Notes: generated from the sequence alone by a model not told the origin. Positions 25,541-33,916 are shown, counted from the stretch's first letter. The stretch: 64,000 bases of DNA from Streptomyces liliiviolaceus (GCF_018070025.1 NZ_JAGPYQ010000001.1:1612001-1676000); one strand, 5' to 3'. Numbers and translations: made by a program.

Positions 25541-25870
25541 TGATCTCCGGGCCGTCACCGTTCGTTCAGCTCCCACGTGATCGGGAGTGGGCGGCGGCCC
25601 GGACGCAGGCCGGAGTCTGACCCCTCCGGCCAAAGGGGCGCGGTTCCCTGGCCTCCGATTCGCCGGGTCCCCCCCCGGCTCAGGGAGCCGCGCTTCACAA
25701 CCTCATACCGAGACCGGACCACCCCCGCGCCTGGACAGCAACTGGGGTGGTCCGGAAGGGGACGCGACGGTCCCCGGTGCCTGATGGTACCGGGGCCGTT
25801 GCTCTGCGTTCTGCCCTGGGCCAAAGGAAGTTGACGATCCGTTATCTAGATCAGGGTAGAGGTGGGCCGG
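25541..25870. other. Intergenic region with two hairpins
   Basis: 330 bp without a gene. GGACCACCCC (25716-25725) pairs with GGGGTGGTCC (25744-25753). A second stem (25768-25781 with 25786-25798) looks like a terminator for the RsbW-like gene. TTGACG at 25831-25836 could be a -35, but no matching -10 was found. Confidence 0.5.
25768..25798. terminator. Hairpin terminator-like stem
   Basis: CGGTCCCCGGTGCC pairs with GGTACCGGGGCCG (one mismatch, one wobble) around TGAT and is followed by TT. It would end transcription from the RsbW-like gene. Confidence 0.55.
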
Positions 25871-26167
25871 GTGACTGGTACGGATGAGGACTGGCTGAGC
25901 GACGGACTCGACGCCACGGGCGCGGACTCCGGACTGTGGGTGTCCGGGGTCGACTACCTGACGGGCTGGCGACGTGCGCGAGAGGCTGCCGACCGGTTGA
26001 ACCGGGCCATCCTCGGCGCTGGCATGGAGCTGTCACAGGTGCGCGCCGTGGCCTCCACGAACGAGGAAGGGCGCGGGATCGTACGGGTCACAAGCTGGCC
26101 GAGCGCTGTGGACGAACTTGCCGGGCTCCTGGAGACGCTTGCCGATGGTGACGGCGGTGCGGTGTGA
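25871..26167 (+). CDS. Small element-encoded hypothetical protein
   Basis: 98 residues from GTG 25871, with GAGGTGGG just upstream; a GTG at 25862 is possible. The sequence is mixed alpha/beta: WRRAREAADRLNRAILGAGM, LSQVRAVASTNEEGRGIVRV, then VDELAGLLETLADG. No family is recognised. It lies in the regulatory half of the element. Confidence 0.6.
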   Translation: MTGTDEDWLSDGLDATGADSGLWVSGVDYLTGWRRAREAADRLNRAILGAGMELSQVRAVASTNEEGRGIVRVTSWPSAVDELAGLLETLADGDGGAV

Positions 26168-26574
26168 GGGGCGGCCTCTCTGGTGAGCGGTGCGCGTGGG
26201 CACGTCGCCGGCCGCAGAGACTTTGGGCGGTAGCTGCCATGGGGCGAGTGACCAGGGGGTCTTACGCTCGCCAGCGGATCGGGCAGCCCTTGGAGCTGCC
26301 CGCAATAGTCCGATCGGCCCCCTGGTCTTCGAGGCTCGCCCCATGGGAGCTGCCTAAGGTCTCGGAGGCCGTCGACCCCCAGCCACGCGGGCCCCGGCCC
26401 GGCTCGGCGAGTCGACGTCTTACAGCCTCTGGCGTGCTGCGGTGCGGGCAGTCGGGCGACCGGACGGGATCGGCGGTCACGCCGCACGCCCGGCCGGGGC
26501 GGCCGGGCTGCCCGGCGCGCCGCAGGCGCGCCCTTGAGGAAGTGAAGACGGTTTCGACCGATGGCTGTTGCCGA
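26168..26574. other. Convergent intergenic region
   Basis: No gene is evident. The main content is the nested inverted repeat at 26232-26351, which could act as a two-way terminator or as an element-specific structure such as a replication or transfer site. Confidence 0.5.
26232..26351. repeat. Long nested inverted repeat (about 120 bp)
   Basis: The outer arms AGCTGCCATGGGGCGAG (26232-26248) and CTCGCCCCATGGGAGCT (26335-26351) pair, followed inward by ACCAGGGGG (26251-26259) with CCCCCTGGT (26319-26327), and near the tip GATCGGGCAGC with GCTGCCCG. It sits between convergent genes and could fold as one extended RNA or DNA hairpin. Confidence 0.75.
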
Positions 26575-27354
26575 TCATGCCGGGCGGCGTCGGGTGGTCT
26601 GCTTGTCGGCGGTTATCCGGTAGGCGAGTTCGGCGCGGTCCGCTCCCACTCGGAACTCTTCCAGCATCAGGGGGCGGTCGTCGGTGCCGTGCGTGACGCG
26701 GGACAGGTGCAGGATCGGGGTCGCGTCCGGGAGTCGGAGCGTGGTGCGCTCGTCGGGCAGGGGCATACGGGCGCGCACCGTCTCGGACCACCACAGCTTG
26801 TGTCCGGCCTGACTGAGAATCCCGTACGCGGTGGTGGGGGGTGGACCTGGTGCCTCGCCGAGAAGCGGGGCGTCGGCGGCGACTGCGAGCGGAGTCGTGG
26901 TGCGGTGCATGGCGCGGGTGCCGCTGGTGGGGTCGGTGAGCAAGCGGTCGCAGACGAAGAGATCTTCGTCCGTGTCGAGTCCGAGCAAGGGGCCGGTGGC
27001 CTTGGTGGAGTGGGCGCGGTGCGGGGTGGGCTCTTCGGCCTCGTCCCAGACGGAGCCGTCGGGCAGGGCGAACTTCCCGTCACGGGTGTGGCTGATGCGG
27101 CGCTCGATGGTGAGCGAGGGTTGGCTGTCGGAGCGTACGAAGCTGCCCTTGCCGTGGCGGACATCGATCAGGCCTTCCGCGCGCAGGGCGGCAACGGCAT
27201 TGCGGACCGTGGGACGCGAGACCTGGTAGCGGGCCATGAGCTGAGCCTCGGACGGCAACAGGGAGTCCGGAGTGAACTCGCCCGACAGGATCGCCTCCCG
27301 GATGGCGGCGGCGACCTGCTGATAGAGGGCTCCGGGGCGTTGGATCTCCGTCAT
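26575..27354 (-). CDS. GntR-family repressor, KorSA-like
   Basis: 259 residues. An N-terminal GntR winged helix (YQQVAAAIREAILSGEFTPD, LPSEAQLMARYQVSRPTVRN, then GLIDVRHGKGSFVR) is followed by a UTRA-type ligand domain (about 100-250, with LHLSRVTHGTDDRPLMLEEF). In pSAM2, the GntR protein KorSA represses the transfer and replication activator. The position upstream of and divergent from the transfer operon fits the same job here. Confidence 0.88.
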   Translation of the reverse strand: MTEIQRPGALYQQVAAAIREAILSGEFTPDSLLPSEAQLMARYQVSRPTVRNAVAALRAEGLIDVRHGKGSFVRSDSQPSLTIERRISHTRDGKFALPDGSVWDEAEEPTPHRAHSTKATGPLLGLDTDEDLFVCDRLLTDPTSGTRAMHRTTTPLAVAADAPLLGEAPGPPPTTAYGILSQAGHKLWWSETVRARMPLPDERTTLRLPDATPILHLSRVTHGTDDRPLMLEEFRVGADRAELAYRITADKQTTRRRPA

Positions 27355-27519
27355 CTGGGCACCTTCGGGTCGGTGTCATAAGCACGTCGCACGCGCGACA
27401 TCACTCGTCAGCATAAGTAGTTGCACCCCTGCCGTACAGAACTCCATAGTCGTAACTCGTAAGGACAAGTGACGTCCGAATATGTCGGGCGTCCCGACTG
27501 GCCAGGGAGGCCACACCAC

Positions 27520-27861
27520 ATGCAGTCCATTCCCGTGGACACGGCGCGGCTCGGCGTACTGCGGTGCGCCATCGCGCCCGAAGCGAAGATCAGCAACTCC
27601 GAGACACAGGAGGTGAAGAAGGACCGCGACGGCCAGACCATCTACACCGTGGCCGTCACGGTGCGCCAGGACCGGCGGCGTATCTCCGTGATCGAGATCG
27701 CGGTGAGCGGCGAACCGAAAGGCATCGAGGAAGGACAGATCCTCAAGGTCACCGGGCTGGTGGCGTTCGCCTGGGCGATGGGCGACCGGCACGGAATCAG
27801 CTTCCGCGCGGACGCCATCACCCCCGTGCACGGCACCGTCTTAAAGGCCGGTGGTGCGTGA
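27520..27861 (+). CDS. Conserved element protein upstream of the translocase
   Basis: 113 residues from ATG 27520 after GGGAGG. The protein is compact and beta-rich: TARLGVLRCAIAPEAKISNS, YTVAVTVRQDRRRISVIEIA, LKVTGLVAFAWAMGDRHGIS. Proteins like this are regularly encoded just before the FtsK-like transfer gene in pSAM2-type elements; the activity is not known. Its stop overlaps the translocase start (TGATG), so the two are translationally coupled. Confidence 0.8.
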   Translation: MQSIPVDTARLGVLRCAIAPEAKISNSETQEVKKDRDGQTIYTVAVTVRQDRRRISVIEIAVSGEPKGIEEGQILKVTGLVAFAWAMGDRHGISFRADAITPVHGTVLKAGGA

Positions 27862-29165
27862 TGAACGGTTCGATCGCGCTCGCCCTCGCACTCGCCGTAC
27901 TGGCGTGGGTGCTCGTCGTCGGTGACCTGCTGCGGCGGCACCGTCCGGCCTGGCACTGGTACCTCACCGGATACCCGGCCACCACCTGCCGGGTGCTGTT
28001 CACCTGGCGCAAGGTCGCCCTGCTCAACGACCTCTCCGTATCCCGCCGCCCGCCCCGCGGGCTGCTCGGGGACCTGGTGGTCAAGGGCGATCCGCTGCGG
28101 CCGGTGACTCCGCGGATCTCCTTCCCGCGCGCCACTCGCCTGGGCCTGACCGTAGTGGTGCGCCTGCACGCGGGCCAGACCCCCGCCACGTACCTGAAAG
28201 CAGCTGATGCCTTCGTGCACGCGTGGAAGGTGCACGCGATACGGGTCACCTCGCCGGAACGCGGGCTCGTTCTGCTGACGGCGACGGCCACGGATCCTCT
28301 TCTGCGGCCGGGTCTGGCCACGGCTCCCGCCGCGCTGCTGTCCGCGCTCGTCGGCGTCCTGGAGAGCGGCGGCGCATGGGTGATGGATCTGCGACTGATT
28401 CCGCACTGGCTCATCGCGGGCGCCACCCGCTCCGGCAAGTCCACCCTGCTGGCCCGGCTCATCACCCAGCTCGCCCCGCAACCCGTCGCCCTGATCGGCA
28501 TCGACTGCAAAGGCGGCATGGAACTCGGCCTGTTCACCAGCCGCTTGAGCGTGCTCGCGACCTGCCGACGGGAAGCGGTCGCGGTTCTGGGTGCGCTGGT
28601 GGTCGACATGCAGGACCGGATGAACGCGTGCCGCTCGGCCGGAGCGCGCTCCATCTGGGAGCTCCCCGAGACGCTGCGGCCGGTGCCGGTCGTCGTGATC
28701 GTCGACGAGATCGCAGAGCTGTATCTGTCGGACGGCAGACGGGAGAGCAAGGCGGAAGCCGAACAGTGCTCCGTCCTTCTCCTGCGGCTGGCTCAGCTCG
28801 GTGCCGCGCTCGGCCTGCACCTGGTCGTCGCCGGCCAACGCGTCGGCTCCGACCTCGGCCCCGGCGTCACCGCACTGCGCGCCCAGCTCGGCGGCCGGAT
28901 CTGCCACCGCGTCAACGACCCCGGCACGGCAGAGATGACCCTGGGCGACCTCAACAAGGACGCCGTGGCCGTCGCCCAGTCGATCACCGCGACAGAGCGG
29001 GGCGTGGCGGTGTGCACCGGGCCGGACGGCGGCTGGAGCCGTGCCCGCTCGCACCTGACAACCACCGAAGAGGCCATCGCGGCGGCACAGCGGCACTCCG
29101 CGCTGGCCCCGGAAATGTCATTTGTCCGCCGCGCTCTCGCGGCCCTGGAAGGAGACGACAAGTGA
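27861..29165 (+). CDS. FtsK/SpoIIIE-type conjugal DNA translocase (TraSA-like)
   Basis: 434 residues. An N-terminal hydrophobic segment (about 5-22) is followed by the FtsK motor domain: Walker A GATRSGKST, LIGIDCKGGMELGLF, Walker B PVVVIVDEIAELYL, then LVVAGQRVGSDLGPGVTALR and GGRICHRV. In Streptomyces conjugation, a single TraB/TraSA ATPase moves double-stranded DNA between mycelial cells at the septal membrane. The next gene overlaps it by GTGA. Confidence 0.93.
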   Translation: MNGSIALALALAVLAWVLVVGDLLRRHRPAWHWYLTGYPATTCRVLFTWRKVALLNDLSVSRRPPRGLLGDLVVKGDPLRPVTPRISFPRATRLGLTVVVRLHAGQTPATYLKAADAFVHAWKVHAIRVTSPERGLVLLTATATDPLLRPGLATAPAALLSALVGVLESGGAWVMDLRLIPHWLIAGATRSGKSTLLARLITQLAPQPVALIGIDCKGGMELGLFTSRLSVLATCRREAVAVLGALVVDMQDRMNACRSAGARSIWELPETLRPVPVVVIVDEIAELYLSDGRRESKAEAEQCSVLLLRLAQLGAALGLHLVVAGQRVGSDLGPGVTALRAQLGGRICHRVNDPGTAEMTLGDLNKDAVAVAQSITATERGVAVCTGPDGGWSRARSHLTTTEEAIAAAQRHSALAPEMSFVRRALAALEGDDK

Positions 29166-29359
29166 TCAGCGAAGGAACAGCGTTCACGTTCGCGGTGATC
29201 TTCGGGATCATCACCGTCCTCCTCGTCCGCTCCCGCGACGTACGCGCCTGGGAAGCGGTCTGCGTCGGCCTCTTCGGCATCTACCTCGGCCAGACCCCCG
29301 TGATCTTCACCGTCCACGGACTCGTCACCTGGTTCGTCACCGGGTTCTCCCACACCTGA
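29162..29359 (+). CDS. Small spread-type membrane protein
   Basis: 65 residues from GTG 29162, overlapping the translocase stop. Two transmembrane helices (about 8-23, FTFAVIFGIITVLLV, and 32-58, AVCVGLFGIYLGQTPVIFTV). Small membrane proteins of this kind follow the translocase in pSAM2-type elements and are linked to intramycelial plasmid spread (Spd). Confidence 0.8.
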   Translation: MISEGTAFTFAVIFGIITVLLVRSRDVRAWEAVCVGLFGIYLGQTPVIFTVHGLVTWFVTGFSHT

Positions 29360-29378
29360 TCAGAAAGGACACGACGCC

Positions 29379-29492
29379 ATGCCTATGCCTCGCGTGAGGT
29401 GCCCCTACTGCAAGGGCGACGGGGCCCGCAGGACCTGGACCGGACGACTGCGCCGCTGCCGCGTCTGCCGGGGCGCCGGAACCATCCGCTGA
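29379..29492 (+). CDS. 37-residue DnaJ-type zinc-finger protein
   Basis: ATG 29379, ribosome site GAAAGGAC. The protein is essentially one pair of CxxCxGxG motifs (CPYCKGDG and CRVCRGAG) joined by a basic linker, the zinc-finger repeat of DnaJ. It lies between the spread-type gene and rep. Small proteins of this kind recur in such elements; the role is unknown. Confidence 0.75.
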   Translation: MPMPRVRCPYCKGDGARRTWTGRLRRCRVCRGAGTIR

Positions 29493-29532
29493 ACCCACCA
29501 ACCACCCCCGACCAGCCACAGGAGTGATCCAC

Positions 29533-31019
29533 ATGACCGACTGCGCGCCACCCACCACCACCCGTGCCGCTACGGCGGCCCACCCCGGAAGGCCACCACC
29601 ATCACACCCGAGAACACCTCGGCTGACAGGCGCGCCACACTCGACCGCGCGGCGCGCCTGCGTCAGCTTCCCGAAGCAGACCGCGACGCAATCCGCATCG
29701 CCCAAGATCCGCAGTTCACACGCTGGCTGGCACAGATAACCGCCACAGGCGGCTGTGCCCACCCCATCCACCTGTCCGGCTCGACGACCACCCTGGACGC
29801 GACGACTGGAGAGGTTCTACGCCGTTACGACACTCGCGACGAACCGGGGGAACGGCTCTCCGTCCGATGCCGCAACAGACGGGCCACCGTCTGCGCCCCG
29901 TGCTCACGCCTCCACGCAGGCGACACCTTCCACCTCGTCCGTGCTGGCCTGGTCGGCGGCAAGAACGTCCCCGACGCGGTCCGCCAACGGCCCCGGCTGT
30001 TCGTCACCCTGACCGCTCCGTCCTTCGGCGTCGTCCACCGTGTCGGGGACGACCGTTGCCGCCCTCGACGTGTCAGAGGAGTGTGCGAGCACGGTCGACC
30101 GCTCAGTTGCGGGGCTGTCCACGATCCGGCTGACTTCCTTGTCGGCCAGCCCCTGTGCGCCGACTGCTACGACTACCTCGCCCATGCCCTGTGGCACGCA
30201 CACGCGGGCAAGCTGTGGGACCGCTTCGTCATCGGCGTACGCCGACACCTCGCCACGGCCGCTGGCGTCGTACAGTCCCGCCTCCCCGAACACGCACGGC
30301 TGTCATTCGCCCGCGTTGCCGAGTATCAGAAGCGGGCGGCCGTCCACGTCCACGCCGTGATCCGCCTCGACGGACCGGCCGGACCCACCGACGAACCTCC
30401 GTCCTGGGGCACGGCTGCCCGACTGACCGACGCGGTGCGCGCCTCCGCTGGTCGGGTCGTGGTCCGCGTTCCCTACAGCCTGGCTGTCGGGGAACTCGTG
30501 CTGCGCTGGGGCTCCCAGGTCGACGCTCGACCACTGCGCGCTGACGATTTCGGACCGGATGACGACGCCGTGGCCGCGTACGTCGCCAAGTACGTAACTA
30601 AGGGAGCGAGCGAGACAGGCGCCGGCACGGACTACCGGCTCACGACCTGGGGTGACGTTACGGCGGCTCATGTGTCCGGCCATGTTCGGGCTCTCATGTC
30701 TACGTGCTGGCGCCTCGGCGGCCTCCCCGAGTTTGCGCCCCTACGCCTGCGGAGCTGGACCCACACCCTCGGCTACCGGGGCCACATCCTCACCAAATCC
30801 CGTGCCTACTCGACCACATACGCAGCCCTGCGCGCCGACCGAGCGGAGCACCTGGGCCATGAAGTCCTACCCGGCACGATCACCGATGCCCAATGGAGCT
30901 ACGTCGGGTCCGGGCATACACCGGCCGGGGCACAGTTCGCGGCAGGTATTGCCGAAGACCTTGCCCGTCTCCGAGAGGTCATCCGAGATGACCGCCCGCT
31001 TGGTGGGCGGTCACAGTGA
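29533..31019 (+). pseudogene. RepSA-like replication initiator, 5' frame disrupted
   Basis: The body is a recognisable pSAM2 RepSA-type initiator, open from 29493 to the TGA at 31019: RLRQLPEADRDAIRIAQDPQ, CRNRRATVCAPCSRLHAGD, RPRLFVTLTAPSFG, YQKRAAVHVHAVIRL with the HxH metal motif, and AAYVAKYVTKGASETGAG. This frame has no ATG, GTG or TTG until 30081, already deep inside the conserved region. The only good start (ATG 29533, ribosome site AGGAG) is in another frame and reaches a stop at 29739. A one-base change between 29533 and about 29600 would join them. Either the gene is frameshifted, a sequencing error exists, or a non-standard start is used. Confidence 0.75.
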
Positions 31020-31132
31020 CCACGCAGAAGAAGATCATTAGTCGGCGTGACTGGATCAGGAAACATTTGGAGCGGGCGCCTGACCGTGATCAGGCATGGG
31101 TGAAGCGTCTGTATGTGCTCCATCGTGGGTGA
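31016..31132 (+). CDS. Small basic protein between rep and int
   Basis: 38 residues from GTG 31016, overlapping the rep stop by GTGA. It is basic and Trp-containing (MTTQKKIISRRDWIRKHLER, then DQAWVKRLYVLHRG), a likely helical nucleic-acid- or protein-binding peptide. The location between rep and integrase is where excisionases often lie, but it lacks the MerR-like xis pattern. Function unknown. Confidence 0.55.
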   Translation: MTTQKKIISRRDWIRKHLERAPDRDQAWVKRLYVLHRG

Positions 31133-31146
31133 CGCGCAGCAACAGA

Positions 31147-31175
31147 GAGGCCCCGGGAGCTTTGCCCGGGGCCTC
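31147..31175. terminator. Bidirectional terminator between rep operon and integrase
   Basis: A perfect 11-bp stem, GAGGCCCCGGG/CCCGGGGCCTC, with loop AGCTTTG, lies 14 bp after the small gene and 4 bp after the stop of the convergent integrase gene. Confidence 0.9.
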
Positions 31176-31179
31176 GGTG

Positions 31180-32619
31180 TCACTCTCGCCAGATGGGTTC
31201 GATCAGATCTGGATCAAAGATCCGCCTTCCACGCCCTGCCGGGTGGATAGACACCGCTGACAGGCTGTGCAGGATGATCGACTGTTGACGCTCAATCGGC
31301 AGGTCGCGAAAGTCCTCCCGATTCTTGATCCCCTCGGCGATGGACTCCGCGCGCTTCAACTCCCTGAGGAAGCGAGCACGTTCAAGCTTCAGCTCATCTC
31401 GTCGGCGCTCCAGATCCGGGAGAACCTGGAGCAGGGAGGACACCGTGATCTCACGGGCGTTCGCGGCTGCGGTGAGTGCCTTGATGTCGTCCGATACGGT
31501 CTGGAACTCGGCTTCGCCGGGCCATCGGACTTCGACAGGGCTGCCATCCTCCGCTGCTTTCTTGCGCTGTTCCTCAAGAACGAGATCGATGATCAGGTCC
31601 TCAACGGGTTCCCCCACACGTCCGACCTTGCCGCAGCCGCCGTTCACGACGGAGCACTGATAGCTGTACTTCGACGCTTTTGATCCGGGCTGCCATCGCT
31701 GGTTGATCTGGCCCCTGATCTTGGTGTGACACAAGCCGCACCGGGCGATGCCGGAGAGCAGGTACTTCCGGCCGACCGGGCGCCCGGCACCGGTGCCACC
31801 TTTCTTCCGTTCGGCGACGGCGGCGCAGACTGCTTCCCATTCCTTGACGGTGTTGATCGTCTCCCACTCGCCCGTGACCGGCTCACCGTTGTCGTTGAGC
31901 AAGATCTCGCCGTGGTAAGTGCGGTACCCGCACAGCCTCGGGTTGGTCAGCATGTGCTCAAGGTGGTGGTGCGCAATGCGCTTGGTCCCTTCGCGGGGGT
32001 GCCCAAGCCTTTCCTCGTGCCAGCGTCGGCGAATCGTGCCGATACGCACTCCGGCAAGGATCTCTTTCTGCGCCGCGCGGATGTGACTTGCGGCTTCGCG
32101 ATCCACCTTGTTCGGGTCGTCCTTCTGCCAGCCATATGGAGCCGGGCCCCCGCTAGACTTCCCGCTCATCGCCAACTCAAGGTGCTTGCGCCTGATCCGA
32201 CGAGACGAGTCGTGGGACGCCTTGTTGGCGAACGCCACCATGACGCGTGCCATGGTCCGGCCGTCCGCTGCCGAAAGGTCGATGTCGTTGGTGACCGTGG
32301 CGAACGTCAGACGCTTGCGACTGTCGAAGACGTCGATCACTCGCTCTAGGTCTTTGGGCTGCCGGGCCAGTCGGTCCAGGTCGTAGGACACCACGCCATC
32401 GATCAGACCCGATGCCAGGTCCGACAGCATGAGTTCGAACTCGGGGCGTCGGACGTTTCGCTTGTACGCCGAGACGTCGTTGTCCTCGTAGATCTTGGCG
32501 AGCGACCAGCCTCGTAGATCTACCAGTCGTTCGCAGTCCTCCCGTTGGCGGGCGACTCCTAGGCCTTCGCCCTCGTCGTCTCGTGAGATCCGGGTGTAGA
32601 TGGCGACCTTGCGCGCCAT
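31180..32619 (-). CDS. Large serine recombinase (integrase)
   Basis: 479 residues, ATG 32619 after AGGAGGAG. The resolvase domain has the catalytic serine in IYTRISRDDEG (Ser12) and the supporting Arg residues in SYDLDRLARQPKDLERVID. Then follow a recombinase domain (GPAPYGWQKDDPNKVDREAA, LTNPRLCGYRTYHGEI), a zinc ribbon (ARCGLCHTKIRG with a second Cys pair at CSVVNGGCGKVG) and a C-terminal coiled coil (LERRRDELKLERARFLRELK). It inserts the element at the PRT site without needing a tRNA target and lies 80 bp from the right junction. Confidence 0.95.
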   Translation of the reverse strand: MARKVAIYTRISRDDEGEGLGVARQREDCERLVDLRGWSLAKIYEDNDVSAYKRNVRRPEFELMLSDLASGLIDGVVSYDLDRLARQPKDLERVIDVFDSRKRLTFATVTNDIDLSAADGRTMARVMVAFANKASHDSSRRIRRKHLELAMSGKSSGGPAPYGWQKDDPNKVDREAASHIRAAQKEILAGVRIGTIRRRWHEERLGHPREGTKRIAHHHLEHMLTNPRLCGYRTYHGEILLNDNGEPVTGEWETINTVKEWEAVCAAVAERKKGGTGAGRPVGRKYLLSGIARCGLCHTKIRGQINQRWQPGSKASKYSYQCSVVNGGCGKVGRVGEPVEDLIIDLVLEEQRKKAAEDGSPVEVRWPGEAEFQTVSDDIKALTAAANAREITVSSLLQVLPDLERRRDELKLERARFLRELKRAESIAEGIKNREDFRDLPIERQQSIILHSLSAVSIHPAGRGRRIFDPDLIEPIWRE

Positions 32620-32694
32620 ACTCGGCTCCTCCTCAACTCCAGCCCGCCTGCGCCAGATTGAGGTAAGAGTACTACCGTCATTGAGTTCACTATG

Positions 32695-32750
32695 CGTGGA
32701 GCGTCGAGCCGCCCGTCGTGAAGCGGGCGGGGCAGGTGCTCGACGCCTGA
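32695..32750 (+). pseudogene. Displaced native 3' end of the PRT gene (right junction, attR)
   Basis: From TGG 32697 the sequence reads W-SVEPPVVKRAGQVLDA then TGA at 32748. This is the expected C-terminus of the actinobacterial PRT encoded at 19480, cut off by the insertion. The element side ends CACTATG just before the CGTGG core. No start codon serves this fragment. Confidence 0.9.
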
Positions 32751-32760
32751 CGTCCAGGGT

Positions 32761-32807
32761 GACGTCCCAGGGGCGAGTGCCTGCCCCGCCGGTCGCCCCT
32801 GGACGTC
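32761..32807. terminator. Original terminator of the PRT gene
   Basis: GACGTCCCAGGGGCGA pairs with TCGCCCCTGGACGTC with one bulged base, 10 bp after the displaced PRT stop codon. It also lies just after the convergent AraC-type gene's stop, so it can serve that gene. Confidence 0.7.
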
Positions 32808-32830
32808 ACCCCTTGGACGTCACCCCCTGG

Positions 32831-33748
32831 TCAGGACGCCGTCCGGTCCACCGGGATCCACAGTTCCGCGTCCGCCTCCATGGCGTTCGCCCCCATGGCG
32901 TTCGCCTTCGTGGCGTCCGCCTCCGTGGCGTTCGCGGACAGGTGGGTGCGGAGGATCTCCGGGCCCGGCCTGCTCTCGTACGGGTTGGACGGGAACCACT
33001 GCGTGAACACGTCCCGCCACATGTGCTGCAGGGTCAGCGGGAACGGGCCCGAGCTCTCGAAGACCGCCCACGTGCCCGCTGGGACCGTGAGGGCGTCCAG
33101 GTCCTCCGGGACGGTCGTCCCGGTGCCCGTCACCACCGCGTGGTAGTAGTCCAGTTCCGTTCCCTCCGCCCTGCTCGGGTCCAGGTTGTCGCTCACCCCC
33201 ACGATGCCCCGCGGCTCCTCACCCGACAGTGCGGTGATCCGTTGCACCGTCTCCGGTGCCAGGCCCCGGATGAACGTCGCGATCTCCGGGTTCATCCCCT
33301 CGTGGACCAGCGGGACCCTGACCCGCTTCCCGACCACCTGGAACGCCTCTTTCCGTACGATCCTGTAGCGCATACTGCTGCTCCCCTCGACGACCAGACG
33401 GAAGGACAGCCGGGGCTGGGAGGTCAGGGCGGCGCCGGTGGTCCGGGCCTCGCCCGGGCCCACGCCGTGCACCGTGCGGAACGCCCGCGCGAACGCCTCA
33501 CCCGAGCCGTAGCCGTACCGCACCGCGATCTCCAGCAGCGTCCGCTCCCCGGCCAGCACCTCGGCGCCCGCCACGGTGAGCCGTCTGCGCCGGATGTACT
33601 CGGACAGCGGGAGCCCCGCCAGCGCGGAGAACAGCCGGCGGAAGTGGTACTCCGACGTCCTCGCGATCCGCGCCAGTTCGGTCACCTCGACCTGCTGATC
33701 GAGACGCGACTCGATGTGCTCCAGAGCCTCGTTCAGTCGCTCCAGCAA
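32831..33748 (-). CDS. AraC-type regulator with GyrI-like effector domain
   Basis: 305 residues from TTG 33748, chosen because AAGGAAGGAGG lies 5 nt upstream; an ATG at 33850 would add 34 poorly conserved residues. The N-terminal AraC double helix-turn-helix (VEVTELARIARTSEYHFRRL, GYGSGEAFARAFRTVHGVGP) is followed by a GyrI-like/SOUL-type small-molecule domain (YRIVRKEAFQVVGKRVRVPL, LDALTVPAGTWAVFESSGPF). MarA/Rob-type relatives respond to drugs or lipophilic compounds. A low-complexity insert near the C-terminus (NATEADATKANAMGANAMEA) comes from a short DNA repeat at about 32880-32940. Confidence 0.88.
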   Translation of the reverse strand: MLERLNEALEHIESRLDQQVEVTELARIARTSEYHFRRLFSALAGLPLSEYIRRRRLTVAGAEVLAGERTLLEIAVRYGYGSGEAFARAFRTVHGVGPGEARTTGAALTSQPRLSFRLVVEGSSSMRYRIVRKEAFQVVGKRVRVPLVHEGMNPEIATFIRGLAPETVQRITALSGEEPRGIVGVSDNLDPSRAEGTELDYYHAVVTGTGTTVPEDLDALTVPAGTWAVFESSGPFPLTLQHMWRDVFTQWFPSNPYESRPGPEILRTHLSANATEADATKANAMGANAMEADAELWIPVDRTAS

Positions 33749-33858
33749 CTCGGCCTCCTTCCTTTGCGTCCTCCACGTTAGGAACGTCGTACCTTGCCGG
33801 ACCCGACAGTCCGTGCCCGGTTCGGTCGGGTGGGACATCGGATGGGGCACCCATTAAA

Positions 33859-33874
33859 GAAACGCTTGCGTTTC
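33859..33874. promoter_or_regulatory. Operator-like palindrome GAAACGC-TT-GCGTTTC
   Basis: A perfect 7-2-7 inverted repeat between the AraC-type gene and the EamA-like gene. It lies 26 bp from the second palindrome and shares its GAAAC/GTTTC ends. Confidence 0.6.
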
Positions 33875-33899
33875 GCTTCCGGCTTCCGTAGTTTGTGTG

Positions 33900-33916
33900 T
33901 ACGAAACCGTTTCGTA
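33900..33916. promoter_or_regulatory. TetR-type operator TACGAAAC-C-GTTTCGTA
   Basis: A perfect 8-1-8 palindrome 33 bp upstream of the EamA-like start. The TACGAAAC/GTTTCGTA form is typical of TetR-family operators, but no TetR gene lies nearby, so the regulator would act in trans. Confidence 0.65.

Larger units (their letters stand above)
19922..32699. mobile_element. pSAM2-type integrative conjugative element with serine integrase
   Basis: A 12.8-kb insertion in the PRT gene. The left junction is at CGTGG 19922-19926 and the right junction at CGTGG 32695-32699. Joining host sequence across these sites restores an uninterrupted PRT reading frame ending VLDA and then a stop. The element carries regulators, a KorSA-like GntR repressor, TraSA-like translocase, spread-type proteins, a RepSA-like initiator and a large serine recombinase next to the right junction, the gene content expected of an actinomycete integrative and conjugative element. 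Confidence 0.88.

Noticed and set aside
30155..30544. 129-residue plus-strand frame inside rep
   Set aside because: It overlaps the conserved Rep frame, which carries the HxH and AAYVAKYVTKG motifs.
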